64,000 nucleotides of DNA from Legionella sainthelensi (GTDB taxonomy: Bacteria; Pseudomonadota; Gammaproteobacteria; Legionellales; Legionellaceae). A program made the position numbers and the translations under genes. The notes below the pieces were generated by a model. It worked only from the letters and a program-made list of their open reading frames with translations. It did no database searches and had not been told where the DNA came from. Shown one piece after another: positions 8,296 to 18,169 of the stretch. The stretch is taken from positions 944,001 to 1,008,000 of the forward strand of contig NZ_LR134388.1 of assembly GCF_900637685.1 (NCBI RefSeq), in the 5' to 3' direction. Each line of letters begins with the position of its first letter. Within the stretch, counting starts at the first letter, position 1.

Positions 8296-8661
8296 ATGAT
8301 GATTCGTTTCAGTATTTATAGCGTAATTTTGTTGGTTTTCCAGATATCAGCGTATGCAGAAAGTCACCACCCCCAAGAATTTTTACAATCAATTAGTGGA
8401 GCCAAAAATGAAGGGGAACAAATTTATAACCATTTTTGTGTGAATTGTCATGCGATAAAACCTTTGATTTCTATAGGTGCACCCAGAATTGGTGAAAATG
8501 ACGATTGGAAAACACGTTTAAAACAAGGGGTAAACATTCTTTTTAAACATACAAATGAAGGTTTAAATGCAATGCCTCCTAGAGGTGGATGCTTTGAATG
8601 CACTGATAAACAACTCATGTTAGCGATTCAATACATGCTACCCGAGCACTCTAAAAAATAA
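8296..8661 (+). CDS. Periplasmic c5-type cytochrome c
   Basis: 121 residues from the ATG at 8296, chosen because AGGAG sits 6 bases upstream; the in-frame ATG at 8248 has none. A signal peptide of about 22 residues ends near AYAES. The haem site is CVNCH (Cys48, Cys51, His52), and Met93 in AMPPRGG is the likely distal ligand. A C-X2-C pair (Cys99, Cys102) just after it matches the extra disulfide typical of cytochrome c5. It would carry electrons in the periplasm towards a terminal oxidase or peroxidase. It appears monocistronic. Confidence 0.88.
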   Translation: MMIRFSIYSVILLVFQISAYAESHHPQEFLQSISGAKNEGEQIYNHFCVNCHAIKPLISIGAPRIGENDDWKTRLKQGVNILFKHTNEGLNAMPPRGGCFECTDKQLMLAIQYMLPEHSKK

Positions 8662-8776
8662 ACATTATTTTCTTTATAAGTTCATAAAAAATACAAAAAA
8701 GCAAAAAAAATTACAAAAAAGCTAAACCTATTTTTAAAACTCCCGATAAATAAGATAAAAAAGAGGGAGAAATAAA

Positions 8777-9334
8777 GTGAAAAAATATCTCGTGTTAGTT
8801 CCAGTATGTGCATTAGCAACATCTTGTGCTTCTATGGATCGATCAGTGCCTATTGTGGATGACGCAGGTTATACTCACTATACAATGAGCATGGGTGCTG
8901 ATAATAAAGGGTCTAATTATTTTCCAGTGAAAAGAGAAGCAACGGGAAAAAAAGTTATTGTATTTGATCCAAAAGCAACGGCCTGGGCGGCTTACGATAA
9001 AGATGGGAACAGGGTGAACACCGGTAGTGCTTCAGGGGGAAAGGACTTTTGTGAAGATGAAGGCAAGCCCTGCCATACAGTTACAGGAACTTTTAGTATT
9101 TATTCTAAGAAAGGTGAGGATTGTACCTCTAGTATTTATCCTCTTGAAACCCACGGGGGGGCTAGAATGCCCTATTGCATGCATTTCCACGGAGGATATT
9201 CCATCCATGCAGCATACGAAGTACCTAATTACAACGCAAGCCATGGTTGTATTCGTGTTTTGCCGAGTGCCGCGAAATGGCTAAATGAAGATTTCGCTGA
9301 TATTGGAACAACCGTAATTGTAAAACCATATTAA
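8777..9334 (+). CDS. YkuD-type L,D-transpeptidase lipoprotein (EnhA-like)
   Basis: 185 residues. An N-terminal signal ends in a lipobox-like ALATSC (Cys17). The YkuD domain has the catalytic HGCIRV motif with His156 and Cys158, preceded by a conserved HFHGGYSIHAAY strand. These enzymes cross-link peptidoglycan at meso-DAP residues or attach lipoproteins to it. Legionella has a group of such proteins called EnhA (enhanced entry); this one fits by length and motif, but I cannot prove orthology. GAGGGAG lies upstream of the start, and a strong terminator follows at 9369. Two further cysteine pairs suggest disulfides in the periplasm. Confidence 0.85.
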   Translation: MKKYLVLVPVCALATSCASMDRSVPIVDDAGYTHYTMSMGADNKGSNYFPVKREATGKKVIVFDPKATAWAAYDKDGNRVNTGSASGGKDFCEDEGKPCHTVTGTFSIYSKKGEDCTSSIYPLETHGGARMPYCMHFHGGYSIHAAYEVPNYNASHGCIRVLPSAAKWLNEDFADIGTTVIVKPY

Positions 9335-9368
9335 CACAATGACTTAAATAACATCGTTATCTCCTATT

Positions 9369-9399
9369 GCCCTGCAAATGCAGGGCTTTTTTATTTTTT
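9369..9399 (+). terminator. Rho-independent terminator
   Basis: A perfect GC-rich stem, GCCCTGC (9369-9375) and GCAGGGC (9380-9386) with an AAAT loop, is followed by TTTTTTATTTTTT. It closes the L,D-transpeptidase transcript. Confidence 0.92.
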
Positions 9400-9581
9400 A
9401 AATAAGCAGAATCATTTCTTGAGAAGTTAACAGCCCAATTTTTTTAGTTCTGACTTTCTGTTGACTCATATTTTTTGTGGTTCATTTCAATGAACTCCAT
9501 TGTTTTTTTTCATTCGAACAACTTGCTAATAACCGAAGTGGCATTTACTATCATATTCTTTTTATCGGATCTGCTTAAGTT

Positions 9582-10349
9582 ATGATTCTTTGTATTGATG
9601 TTGGAAACTCACATATTTATGGCGGTGTTTTTGATGGCGATGAGATAAAGTTGCGTTTTCGCCATACATCCAAGATAAGTACGTCAGATGAATTGGGTAT
9701 TTTTTTAAAAAGTGTTTTGCGAGAAAATAATTGCTTGCCAGAATCAATTAAACAAATTGGCATTTGCTCTGTTGTCCCCCAGATTGACTATTCTTTGCGC
9801 GCAGCCTGCGTTAAGTATTTTTCTATAGAACCCTTTTTATTACAAGCAGGAGTTAAAACGGGCTTAAATATCAAGTACCGTAATCCAGTGGAGGTTGGCG
9901 CTGACAGAATTGCTAATGCAATTGCCACTACCCATCTTTATCCCAATCAAAATGTAATTGTTATTGATTTTGGTACGGCAACTACTATTTGTGTGATTAG
10001 TGCACAAAAAGCCTATATGGGAGGAGCCATTCTACCTGGTGTTAGACTTTCAGTGGATGCTTTATCAAAAAATACTGCCAAATTGCCAGCAGTGGAGATA
10101 ATAAAAATAGAGAACTCAATAGGACGTTCAACAATTGAAAGCATACAATCGGGTGTTTATTATGGCGTTCTTGGTGCTTGTCGAGAATTGATTCAGCGGA
10201 TGATCGAAGAGGTTTTTGGTACAGAAAAAACTTTAATTTTAGCTACTGGTGGATTTGCGTCATTGTTCGAGAAGCAAGGTTTATACGATTATTTAGTTCC
10301 AGATCTAGTACTTCAAGGAATACGCTTAGCTGCCTTGATGAATAATTGA
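9582..10349 (+). CDS. coaX: Type III pantothenate kinase CoaX
   Basis: 255 residues. CoaX phosphorylates pantothenate, the first step of coenzyme A synthesis, and unlike CoaA is not feedback-inhibited by CoA. Actin-like ATPase fold motifs are present: DVGNSHIYGGVF at the N-terminus (phosphate 1), VGADRIANAIA near 106-116, DFGTATTICV (about 128-137, phosphate 2) and ATGGFASLF near the end. The length is normal. It precedes the mraZ operon but is separated by 360 bases with a promoter and operator, so it is a separate unit. Confidence 0.95.
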   Translation: MILCIDVGNSHIYGGVFDGDEIKLRFRHTSKISTSDELGIFLKSVLRENNCLPESIKQIGICSVVPQIDYSLRAACVKYFSIEPFLLQAGVKTGLNIKYRNPVEVGADRIANAIATTHLYPNQNVIVIDFGTATTICVISAQKAYMGGAILPGVRLSVDALSKNTAKLPAVEIIKIENSIGRSTIESIQSGVYYGVLGACRELIQRMIEEVFGTEKTLILATGGFASLFEKQGLYDYLVPDLVLQGIRLAALMNN

Positions 10350-10614
10350 TTTTGATTGGTGATTTTAACCCATCTGGTGTAATGAGAATCTTAATCTTTG
10401 AGAAGGCAAGGAATGCCTTCCCGAAAATAAGTGCATAGTAAATCACTTTAAACCTAATCTTATAATTTCCCCCTGTTTTGAATCTGTTTTTAAAAACTAT
10501 CTTTCTTTATGATTTTAAATTTGCCCATTATTTTGCTATATAGATTTTTTTTTAATCTCATATTTTGATCACTTTAAATAAAATACTTAAAAAGCAATTT
10601 TTTATCTTGACGCA
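10350..10614. other. Intergenic region after coaX
   Basis: AT-rich spacer. A 7-base hairpin (GAAGGCA at 10402-10408, TGCCTTC at 10414-10420) lies 53 bases after coaX but has no T-run, so it may be only a weak terminator. The remainder leads into the mraZ promoter. No RNA gene or small ORF is convincing. Confidence 0.45.
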
Positions 10615-10681
10615 TGGAGAAATGTGTTTCTATAGTGTATAAAAGTGGAGTAAAATAATAAAAAAGTGGAGAATTGTGGAG
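10615..10681 (+). promoter_or_regulatory. Putative MraZ operator: TGGAG repeats before mraZ
   Basis: TGGAG occurs four times in the same orientation, starting at 10615, 10646, 10667 and 10677. The gaps are 31, 21 and 10 bases, close to whole helical turns. The last three are GTGGAG, and the last two have the 5-base spacer known for MraZ boxes in E. coli (TGGGN repeats with 5-base spacing). MraZ is known to bind such repeats and repress its own operon. Site variant TGGAG instead of TGGGA is inference. Confidence 0.6.
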
Positions 10682-10709
10682 GAATAAAAACCTTCACATA
10701 CAGAAAAGC

Positions 10710-11168
10710 ATGTTTCGGGGAATAAATGCCATTACTATCGATACAAAAGGACGCTTAGCTATTCCTACGCGTTATCGAGCGGCATTGGGGGCTGATGAAA
10801 AAATACCCTTAGTAATAACTATTGATACCGAAGAAACATGCTTGCTGCTGTATACAGCAGCTCAATGGCAAATCATTGAAAATAATTTGCAGAAACTACC
10901 CAGCTTTAATGCCGCTGCACGAAGAATACAACGTTTATTGATTGGTCATGCAACTGATGTCGAAGTGGATACCAATGGACGCGTGTTGCTGCCAACAGTG
11001 TTGAGAAATTATGCGCAGTTGGAAAAAGATGTAGTGATGATAGGCCAAGGAAATAAATTTGAAGTCTGGAATAAAGATATTTGGGAAACTCGGCGTGAAC
11101 AATGGTTAGCTGAGGAAAGTTCTGGGACTTCTAGTTTACCTGATGAAATGAAAACGTTTTCTTTGTAA
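10710..11168 (+). CDS. mraZ: Transcriptional regulator MraZ
   Basis: 152 residues from the ATG at 10710 ([10 protein letters not shown]), the family's normal start; the open frame extends 12 codons further up only through a TTG inside the operator repeats. Two AbrB-like halves are visible: [13 protein letters not shown] (about 11-23) and a second [14 protein letters not shown] copy near 92-105, each the DXKGR core typical of MraZ. It forms a ring that binds promoter repeats and controls the division and cell wall cluster. It overlaps the rsmH start by one base. Confidence 0.95.
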   Translation: MFRGINAITIDTKGRLAIPTRYRAALGADEKIPLVITIDTEETCLLLYTAAQWQIIENNLQKLPSFNAAARRIQRLLIGHATDVEVDTNGRVLLPTVLRNYAQLEKDVVMIGQGNKFEVWNKDIWETRREQWLAEESSGTSSLPDEMKTFSL

Positions 11169-12106
11169 TGGAAACAAATATGGCAACACATCAATCCGTA
11201 TTATTGCACGAATCAATAACAGGCTTAGCCATTAAAAGCGATGGTATTTATTTTGATGGCACTTTTGGACGAGGCGGCCATAGCAAGGAGATTTTGCGTC
11301 ATTTAGATAAAGAAGGTCGTTTATACGCTATAGATAAAGACTTGGATGCTGTCACGTATGCCAAGGAGCACTTTGACCACGATAAACGATTTCATATATT
11401 TCAAGGTTCCTATGCAAAAATTGAGCAATTTGCAACTGAAGTAGGTGTCTTGGGAAAGGTAGATGGTATTTTACTTGATTTAGGTGTTTCTTCACCGCAA
11501 TTGGACAATCCTGAAAGAGGCTTTAGTTTTATGCAGCAAGGTCCATTAGACATGCGTATGGACAGATCCCAACCATTGAGTGCTGCACGTTTTGTTAACG
11601 AAGCAGAAGCTGGTGAAATGGCCGCTGTTTTTAAACTTTATGGGGAAGAGCGCTTTGCGGGAAGAATAGCAAAAGCAATTGTCGCAGCACGAAATATAGC
11701 CCCAATTTCTACAACTTTGCAATTAGCAGAAATTGTAAAAGAAGCAAATCCCAAATGGGAAAAACACAAACATCCAGCAACCCGTGTGTTTCAAGCAATT
11801 CGAATTTACATCAATCAAGAACTTAATGATTTAGAGAGTTGTTTGGAACAATGTATCCATGTTTTAGCGCCTAAAGGCAGATTGGTAGTGATTAGTTTTC
11901 ATTCCCTTGAAGATCGAATTGTCAAACAATTTATGAGAAATAAAGAAGAAGGTGCTAAACCACCTCCTGAAGTACCTATACGTTACGAAGAATTAAAAAC
12001 AAATTTTAAAAGAATAGGTAAAGCCATAATGCCGCAAGAAAGTGAAGTAAGTGAAAACGTCAGGGCTCGAAGTGCAGTACTAAGAATAGGGGAGAAATTA
12101 GCATGA
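11168..12106 (+). CDS. rsmH: 16S rRNA (cytosine-1402-N4) methyltransferase RsmH
   Basis: 312 residues (or 308 from ATG 11180, which has the better-placed GGAA). RsmH (MraW) methylates C1402 in the ribosomal P site. Motifs: [14 protein letters not shown] (SAM-binding), [22 protein letters not shown], a PERGFSF motif, and [14 protein letters not shown] with [14 protein letters not shown] near the C-terminus. Length and order fit the family. It sits between mraZ and ftsL, as in most dcw clusters, and its stop overlaps ftsL by 4 bases. Confidence 0.96.
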   Translation: METNMATHQSVLLHESITGLAIKSDGIYFDGTFGRGGHSKEILRHLDKEGRLYAIDKDLDAVTYAKEHFDHDKRFHIFQGSYAKIEQFATEVGVLGKVDGILLDLGVSSPQLDNPERGFSFMQQGPLDMRMDRSQPLSAARFVNEAEAGEMAAVFKLYGEERFAGRIAKAIVAARNIAPISTTLQLAEIVKEANPKWEKHKHPATRVFQAIRIYINQELNDLESCLEQCIHVLAPKGRLVVISFHSLEDRIVKQFMRNKEEGAKPPPEVPIRYEELKTNFKRIGKAIMPQESEVSENVRARSAVLRIGEKLA

Positions 12107-12447
12107 ACGCTGCAGCGAAAGTGATCAACCAAGAAGGTACTTTATTTAACGGTCAACTGGCAGATATACATATGTCTAAATCATTATACATGCTGGTTAT
12201 TTTATTAATCGCTGTATTGATAAGCGCGTTGGCAGTTGTTTACAGTACTAATTCATATCGAGTCACTTTAAATCAAGTGGAACAACAAGAACAATTCACC
12301 CACTATTTGCAATTGCAATGGGGTCAATTGCTTTTGGAGCAAGCGAGCTTGGCTACTCCAGCCCGGGTAGAAGAGTTGGCTAGCGATAAATTACAAATGG
12401 TTTTGCCAACATCTAAAAATACTTACTGGTTGCAAGCTCAGCAGTAG
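12103..12447 (+). CDS. ftsL: Cell division protein FtsL
   Basis: 114 residues. A short cytoplasmic N-terminus is followed by one membrane segment at about 29-48 ([20 protein letters not shown]) and a periplasmic coiled coil with Leu/Gln heptads. FtsL joins FtsB and FtsQ to activate FtsI/FtsW at the septum. The assignment rests mainly on topology and on position between rsmH and ftsI, because FtsL sequences diverge widely. Its start overlaps the rsmH stop (ATGA), so translation is coupled. Confidence 0.9.
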   Translation: MNAAAKVINQEGTLFNGQLADIHMSKSLYMLVILLIAVLISALAVVYSTNSYRVTLNQVEQQEQFTHYLQLQWGQLLLEQASLATPARVEELASDKLQMVLPTSKNTYWLQAQQ

Positions 12448-12501
12448 AAGTTTTTGTTTCAAACGAGTACCATTGCCACTGGTTATAAATGGTAGATACC
12501 C

Positions 12502-14169
12502 ATGAAAAAATCAACCCATCTAAACAGACTTGTCATTGTATCTGCTTTTTTTTCTTTGCTTTTAGTTATTTTGGTTTTGCGAATGGTTGATTTAACCGTT
12601 CTTCATCGACAATTTCTCCAGGGCCAGGGTAATGCACGAAGTTTACGGGTAGTAGACATTCCGGCTCATCGAGGGATGATCATGGATAGAAATGGTACTC
12701 CTTTGGCAATTAGTACTCCTGTAGAGTCAGTCTGGGTTAATCCCAAGGAGTTTGCTCCAGATAAAGAACAATTTATGTCCTTGGCAGCCTATTTAAACTT
12801 TACTCCCCAGCAACTAAGTCGCAAAATTGTAGATGCTGAAAATAAAGAATTAGAATTCATTTACTTACAAAGACAATTACCCCCTCCTTTGGCGAAGCAA
12901 ATAAAAAATCTTAAAATTCCTGGTGTTAATTTTCAAAAAGAATTTAAACGTTATTATCCTGATTCAGATAGTATTTCGCAGTTGGTAGGCTTTACAAACG
13001 TCGATGATCATGGGTTAGAAGGCATAGAGTTAGCCTATCAAGATTGGTTAAAAGGCGTTGTCGGTAAAAAAAGAGTAATTAAAGATCGTTTAGGTAGAAT
13101 TATTGACGAATTAGGGGTAATTAAAGAACCACGTCCTGGACGTGATATGACTTTAAGTATTGATAGACGATTGCAGTATTTAGCATACAGCGAGTTGAGT
13201 AAAACTGTAGAAGAATTTGCTGCAAAATCGGGTTCGGTAGTAGTAGTAGACACTGAAAATGGTGAAATTTTAGCCATGGCTAATGTACCCTCTTATAATC
13301 CAAATTCACGGGGTCGTTATGACAAGGATACTTATAGAAATAGGGCTGTAACAGATACCTTTGAGCCTGGATCGGTAATCAAAACGTTTAGTATCGCAAG
13401 TGCCTTAGAAACGGGTTTGTTTAAACCCTCAACGATTATTGATACAAATCCCAGTTGGATGGTTGTGCATGGCCATGCAGTACGTGACATTCACAATTAT
13501 GGGGTTTTGGATGTGACGGGTGTATTACAGCACTCGAGTAACGTTGGGGTAACAAAAATGGTTTTGGCAAGCCCCCCAGAACAACTAATTGGGTTATTGC
13601 AACGTTGTGGTTTTGGCCAACGTACAGAAAGTACTTATCCCGGTGAAAGTGAAGGTGGAATTGTTAACGTCAAAGATGCTAATCCGTTCGTTTTGGCTAC
13701 TTTAAGTTTTGGGTATGGTCTATCTGTCACTGCATTGCAATTGGCAAAGGCCAATATGATTTTTGCAAATCAAGGAAGACTCATTCCAGTGACATTGCTG
13801 CACAATGATCCACCCACGCAGGGAGTACAAGTCATAAAGCCTGAAACAGCCCAACAGGTTCTACATATGATGGAAGCAGTTATGAAAGATGGAACGGGTC
13901 GAGCTGCAAAAGTACCTGGATATCGTGTAGCTGGAAAAACCGGAACAGCGCGTGTAGCAGGAAAAGATGGATATAAGGATAAAAAATATACCGCGAGTTT
14001 TGTTGGCATTGCGCCTGTTTCAAAGCCTAAATTCGTGGTGGTCGTTATCATCCATCAACCTTCTCGGAAAGGATATTATGCTGCCGCTGTTGCTGCTCCT
14101 TTGTTTACAAAAATCATGTCCGGAGCATTGAGACTGTTTAACGTACCTACGGATGAGTTAGTGGGGTAA
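12502..14169 (+). CDS. ftsI: Septal peptidoglycan transpeptidase FtsI (PBP3)
   Basis: 555 residues. A single membrane anchor (about 9-29) precedes the periplasmic dimerisation module beginning RGMIMDRNGTPLAIS. The penicillin-binding transpeptidase domain has Ser291-X-X-Lys294 in FEPGSVIKTFS, the Ser-X-Asn motif at 345-347 (SSN), and KTGT at 479-482. It cross-links septal peptidoglycan within the divisome and is the target of several beta-lactams. Length and order are normal for gammaproteobacteria. It lies 54 bases after ftsL in the same operon. Confidence 0.97.
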   Translation: MKKSTHLNRLVIVSAFFSLLLVILVLRMVDLTVLHRQFLQGQGNARSLRVVDIPAHRGMIMDRNGTPLAISTPVESVWVNPKEFAPDKEQFMSLAAYLNFTPQQLSRKIVDAENKELEFIYLQRQLPPPLAKQIKNLKIPGVNFQKEFKRYYPDSDSISQLVGFTNVDDHGLEGIELAYQDWLKGVVGKKRVIKDRLGRIIDELGVIKEPRPGRDMTLSIDRRLQYLAYSELSKTVEEFAAKSGSVVVVDTENGEILAMANVPSYNPNSRGRYDKDTYRNRAVTDTFEPGSVIKTFSIASALETGLFKPSTIIDTNPSWMVVHGHAVRDIHNYGVLDVTGVLQHSSNVGVTKMVLASPPEQLIGLLQRCGFGQRTESTYPGESEGGIVNVKDANPFVLATLSFGYGLSVTALQLAKANMIFANQGRLIPVTLLHNDPPTQGVQVIKPETAQQVLHMMEAVMKDGTGRAAKVPGYRVAGKTGTARVAGKDGYKDKKYTASFVGIAPVSKPKFVVVVIIHQPSRKGYYAAAVAAPLFTKIMSGALRLFNVPTDELVG

Positions 14170-14283
14170 GCTTGATCTATTCCGCGCAGTTGAGAATTCA
14201 TTTACAACGGCGGAACAGGGCTGTATAAAAAAAATAGATCCTCATTGCTGGTGCTGAGTTACATACCAATCAGGAACGAATTA

Positions 14284-15735
14284 ATGAAACTTTCACACTT
14301 ATTAAAACCTTGGATGGAACAATCGGTAATGGACTGTATGATTTCGGGTCTAGAAAATGACAGCCGCCGAATTCATCCAGGAGATTTGTTTATAGCCTAT
14401 GCAGGTGCGGCAGCTGATGGTCGTTTATTTATAGACAAGGCTGTAAGTTCAGGAGCGGTTGCAGTTGCCTATGATCCTGCGGGTTTTCCTGGTAATTGCG
14501 TATTACCTGAATCTGTTCCTTGTATTCCTGTACCCCAGTTATCGATGCAGCTTTCTAGTATTGCAAAACAGTTTTATGATAATCCCGGATATTTTTTAAA
14601 TATAACCGGTGTGACAGGTACTAATGGAAAAACAACAATTGCATATCAACTTGCTCAAGCACATCATTTACTAGGGCAAAAAGCGGCTTATATAGGTACT
14701 ATTGGCCAAGGCAATGTGAATGAATTACAGCTATTGGATAATACCACTCCTGATTCCCTGTATTTACAGAAATTATTGCATCAATATAAGAACCAGGATA
14801 CACGACAGGTATGTATGGAAGTATCCTCTCATGCACTCGCGCAGCACCGCGTCGATGCCCTTGAATTTAATCAAGCTATATTTACTAACTTAACTTTAGA
14901 TCATTTAGATTATCATCATAGTATGGAAAACTATGCCAGGGCTAAGTCATTACTATTTGCCAGAGAGTCCTTGGAGTGGGCAATTATCAATCAAGATGAT
15001 GCTTATCATAAGATTATGGCTGCTGCAATTAAGCCACAAGTAAAAAAATTAACTTATGGAATACATCAAGATTGTGATGTTAGAGCTAAGAAATGGTTTA
15101 TGGATATTTATGGCACGGAAATTGAAGTGCACTCGCCTTGGGGGCAGCATCAAATAAAAATCAAAGCGTTAGGGCAATTTAATATTTACAACAGCCTAGC
15201 AATATTTAGTAGTTTGTTAGCTGCTCATTACATCCCTGAACAGGTAGTTGAGGTAATGACCCAATTAAAAGCTGCTCCAGGACGTATGGAAATTGTTGCT
15301 CATACTCCATATGTTTTGGTTGATTATGCACATACACCTGATGCCTTAGAGAATGCTTTAATGACTTTAAATCAATTGAAGAAAGGGCGTTTATGGGTAG
15401 TATTTGGTTGTGGCGGGGATAGAGATAAAACCAAAAGGCCTATTATGGGAATGGTTGCGGATAAGCTGGCAGATCACATTGTTATTACGAGTGATAATCC
15501 ACGCACCGAAGAGCCACAAGTAATCATTAATGAAATTTCACAAGGCATTGCTCCAACGTCTAAAGTCATTCAACGAATAAATCGTGAGGAGGCAATTGCT
15601 TATGCTTTAGGTAACGCAGATGAAAACGACGTTATTTTAATCGCTGGAAAAGGGCATGAATCGTATCAGCAGATTGGTGCTGTGAAACATCAATTTTCTG
15701 ATCAAGAGGTAGTAAGAAGGTTAATCCAAAAATAA
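14284..15735 (+). CDS. murE: UDP-MurNAc-L-Ala-D-Glu:meso-DAP ligase MurE
   Basis: 483 residues from the ATG at 14284, which follows AGGAACG; an in-frame ATG at 14245 adds 13 unlikely residues. MurE adds the third amino acid to the peptidoglycan stem peptide in the cytosol. Seen: N-terminal DSRRIHPGDLFIA (UDP-substrate domain), the ATP loop GVTGTNGKTT, a central EVSSHALAQHR, and DNPRTEEP near the C-terminus, the signature for meso-diaminopimelate rather than lysine. In many gammaproteobacteria murF, mraY and murD follow; here the cluster ends after murE. Confidence 0.97.
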   Translation: MKLSHLLKPWMEQSVMDCMISGLENDSRRIHPGDLFIAYAGAAADGRLFIDKAVSSGAVAVAYDPAGFPGNCVLPESVPCIPVPQLSMQLSSIAKQFYDNPGYFLNITGVTGTNGKTTIAYQLAQAHHLLGQKAAYIGTIGQGNVNELQLLDNTTPDSLYLQKLLHQYKNQDTRQVCMEVSSHALAQHRVDALEFNQAIFTNLTLDHLDYHHSMENYARAKSLLFARESLEWAIINQDDAYHKIMAAAIKPQVKKLTYGIHQDCDVRAKKWFMDIYGTEIEVHSPWGQHQIKIKALGQFNIYNSLAIFSSLLAAHYIPEQVVEVMTQLKAAPGRMEIVAHTPYVLVDYAHTPDALENALMTLNQLKKGRLWVVFGCGGDRDKTKRPIMGMVADKLADHIVITSDNPRTEEPQVIINEISQGIAPTSKVIQRINREEAIAYALGNADENDVILIAGKGHESYQQIGAVKHQFSDQEVVRRLIQK

Positions 15736-15871
15736 GTCAGCGTATATGCCTGATGCATCGAAAGGATGTATTTGACACATTTTGCGCTCAAATCCTGCTT
15801 TTCCCCAGGCGCCAGGCATACTTTCTAAATGGATACAAAATAAATGATTATATAAGAAGTTTTTGAGTTAG

Positions 15872-15898
15872 CCTGAGCGAATTCGAATTTCGCTCAGG
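15872..15898. terminator. Hairpin between convergent genes, weak terminator candidate
   Basis: A perfect 10-base stem (CCTGAGCGAA at 15872-15881, TTCGCTCAGG at 15889-15898) has a 7-base loop. It lies between murE and a leftward gene whose stop is about 10 bases away. Neither side has a clear T-run, so intrinsic termination is uncertain. Confidence 0.4.
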
Positions 15899-15907
15899 AA
15901 TTGATTC

Positions 15908-16321
15908 TTAATGTGCTTTATATATTAATTGTTTTAGTTTCATTGGTGATATTTCATAAGAACCCGTGATAGCGATGGCCAACACATCTCTTTCACCTGA
16001 TTCATAAAAGCAAATTACATCATTATTATAGGAATCAGGCACGCCTATACCAGTCATTTTTGATAAAATATCATTAGTTCTTTCAATAGTTTCGTTCTCT
16101 GAGTGTGCATTTACTGGTCCAATAGCGAAGCTCCAATTTGAATCAGTATTGTAATGGTTCGTTGCATAGCCTATATAATAATTTCGATCGACTATTGAGG
16201 CTTTATTGATCCCTATTTTTTGGATTTCACCAAGATCAGGACATACTACATCTTGGGCAAAAGTAGAACCAGAAAAAATTAATGCAGCTGTAAAAGAGGC
16301 CAACTTTGTTCCTAAAGACAT
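15908..16321 (-). CDS. Small secreted hypothetical protein
   Basis: 137 residues with a clear signal peptide (about 1-22, ending STFAQ). The mature part of about 115 residues has two cysteines (VVCPD near the start and DVICFYES), likely a disulfide, so it should be periplasmic or exported, perhaps through type II secretion. The CPDLGEIQKIGI start recalls small Legionella secreted proteins of a DUF4949-like kind, but that link is from memory and unsure. GGAG lies upstream of the start. It is convergent with murE. Confidence 0.7.
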   Translation of the reverse strand: MSLGTKLASFTAALIFSGSTFAQDVVCPDLGEIQKIGINKASIVDRNYYIGYATNHYNTDSNWSFAIGPVNAHSENETIERTNDILSKMTGIGVPDSYNNDVICFYESGERDVLAIAITGSYEISPMKLKQLIYKAH

Positions 16322-16442
16322 TATAAATACTCCTTTATTTTTATAAAAACCGGTAAGAGATTATCAGTTGATTTGCTGATTTACAATGAACAAAGTTAAC
16401 TTTAATAACATTAAATACAATTATGGGGCACTCTTTATTGGT

Positions 16443-17513
16443 TCACATACCCAATAAGAGTTTCGTTTTCTCATCACCAAGCGATTCCATGGAATACTGA
16501 CAAAAATCATGACGGTTTTGATGATGTTTACGCAACTCTATAAACGCCGATTTTTTATCTATAGCTTTTTTTAAATTCACTGTTTCTTCAATGGGGTTAT
16601 AAAGGGATAACACCGACTCATACCATAATTTATTTTTTTCTATATGAATGGTTTTTATCGTTTGGGGTGTGGCAAATTGAGGCACGGGCAAATTTGCGAC
16701 TTGGTGTAAAGATAAGCTAACCATCGCCACAGCAGCATATTTTGCTTCAATACTGTGGCCTGCTATGTGGGGCGTGCAGAGTACTGCTTTATCAATTATA
16801 CGTACATCAATTGTTGGTTCATTTAGATATACATCAGTGCAATAAATCAAGGCCTTGGGTTCATGGAGCAGGGCCTCTTCATCAATAACTCCTCCTCGTG
16901 CAGCATTAATAATAATGGAACCGGGCTTTAATTGAGTCAAAAAATGTTGATTAACTAAGTGACGACTAGGGAAGGGGGGATTGTCATGCAGTTCTGCATG
17001 AATACAGATGAGATCCGCTTGATACAAATCCTCTAGAGAGCAACTTTGAAAAGCATCCGCTTCGCGCATCGCTTTCAGTGGATCATAGTGCAATACTTGG
17101 AAACCTGCTGCCTGCAATCGTGTCGAGACTCGGGTTCCCACCTTACCCAAACCAACCACACCGGCTTTATTGCCTTGAATAAAATGGCGCTGCTCCAGAA
17201 AAGCAAGACAGGCAACAACATAATCAGCGACAGCTCTAGCATTTGACCCTTTGGCGTCTATGATTTGAATATGTTGTGCGTTTAACCAGGAGTGATCGAG
17301 ATGATCAGTGCCTGAACTTGCAGTAGCTACATACCTTATCGAATGATTTTCTAATAACGCTCGATTTACTTTAAGCGTAGAACGACAAAGAAGAACATCC
17401 TGTCCAACGAGTAAGTGAGCAAGTTCATTGGCATGATTATAGCGCATTAAGTTAAAAGGCTTAGGAAAAGCTTGCTCTAGTCCGGGAAGGGATGCATCGG
17501 CTAAAATATTCAT
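16443..17513 (-). CDS. pdxB: Erythronate-4-phosphate dehydrogenase PdxB
   Basis: 356 residues. PdxB oxidises 4-phosphoerythronate in the DXP-dependent pyridoxal phosphate pathway. It belongs to the D-2-hydroxyacid dehydrogenases: [13 protein letters not shown] near 86-98, a Rossmann GLGKVGTR (about 121-128), the substrate-binding Arg in [10 protein letters not shown], and the catalytic His in [12 protein letters not shown], which is the PdxB form. The C-terminal DUF3410-type dimerisation tail is present but divergent. Its start overlaps the upstream M50 protease stop by 4 bases, so the two are coupled. Confidence 0.92.
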   Translation of the reverse strand: MNILADASLPGLEQAFPKPFNLMRYNHANELAHLLVGQDVLLCRSTLKVNRALLENHSIRYVATASSGTDHLDHSWLNAQHIQIIDAKGSNARAVADYVVACLAFLEQRHFIQGNKAGVVGLGKVGTRVSTRLQAAGFQVLHYDPLKAMREADAFQSCSLEDLYQADLICIHAELHDNPPFPSRHLVNQHFLTQLKPGSIIINAARGGVIDEEALLHEPKALIYCTDVYLNEPTIDVRIIDKAVLCTPHIAGHSIEAKYAAVAMVSLSLHQVANLPVPQFATPQTIKTIHIEKNKLWYESVLSLYNPIEETVNLKKAIDKKSAFIELRKHHQNRHDFCQYSMESLGDEKTKLLLGM

Positions 17514-18169
17514 ATATTAAAAATGGCACTCAGTGTCACTAACCCCAAATTGATCAATGGAGTTAATATGATACCCAAAGCTCCAGTAAATACTAACAGA
17601 ATTAGAATAAAAAATCCGTAAGGTTCTATTTTTTCGTAAGCAATCGCTTGTTTAGGAGGTAAAAGACTGCTCACTACTCTGCTCCCATCTAATGGCGGAA
17701 TAGGAAGTAAATTTAAAGTCGCTAAAATCAAATTGATCAATATCCCAGCCTGAGCTGTGGCATAAAGAAAAAGTACTGGCATTGAGGAGGCAGGATTGAG
17801 AATTAGTGAAATTTTATAACAACCGGCCCATAAAAAAGCCATAAAAATATTTGCAAAAGGTCCTGCAAGAGTGACAAAAATCATGTCACGGCGAGGGTGA
17901 CGAAATTGCCTCCAATTGATAGGAACCGGTTTGGCATACCCGATTACAAAATTAAATTGAGTCAAAACACCTACTAACAGAGGAATGAGCACTGTACCTA
18001 TAGGGTCAATATGACGTATCGGATTTAAGCTTAAACGGCCAAACATTTTTGCGGTAGTATCTCCACATCGATAGGCCACGTAAGCATGAGCTGCTTCATG
18101 CAAGGTTATTGCAAGTAAAATAGGAATAGCCCAAATACATATTTTTTGAATTAAAGTAAATTCCAACAT
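17510..18169 (-). CDS. Site-2 protease family (M50) membrane metalloprotease
   Basis: 219 residues from the ATG at 18169 ([10 protein letters not shown]), the usual start for this family; the open frame continues up to a TTG at 18244. Zinc site HEAAH follows the first membrane helix ([16 protein letters not shown]), and the second motif [12 protein letters not shown] supplies the third ligand Asp. About five to six membrane segments. Members of this subgroup are widespread and cleave peptides within the membrane, but their substrates are mostly unknown. It overlaps pdxB by 4 bases. Confidence 0.87.
   Translation of the reverse strand: MLEFTLIQKICIWAIPILLAITLHEAAHAYVAYRCGDTTAKMFGRLSLNPIRHIDPIGTVLIPLLVGVLTQFNFVIGYAKPVPINWRQFRHPRRDMIFVTLAGPFANIFMAFLWAGCYKISLILNPASSMPVLFLYATAQAGILINLILATLNLLPIPPLDGSRVVSSLLPPKQAIAYEKIEPYGFFILILLVFTGALGIILTPLINLGLVTLSAIFNI

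Noticed and set aside
15872-15898. Strong bidirectional terminator between murE and the secreted protein gene
   Set aside because: The stem is perfect but neither side has a T-run, so it was listed only as a weak candidate.
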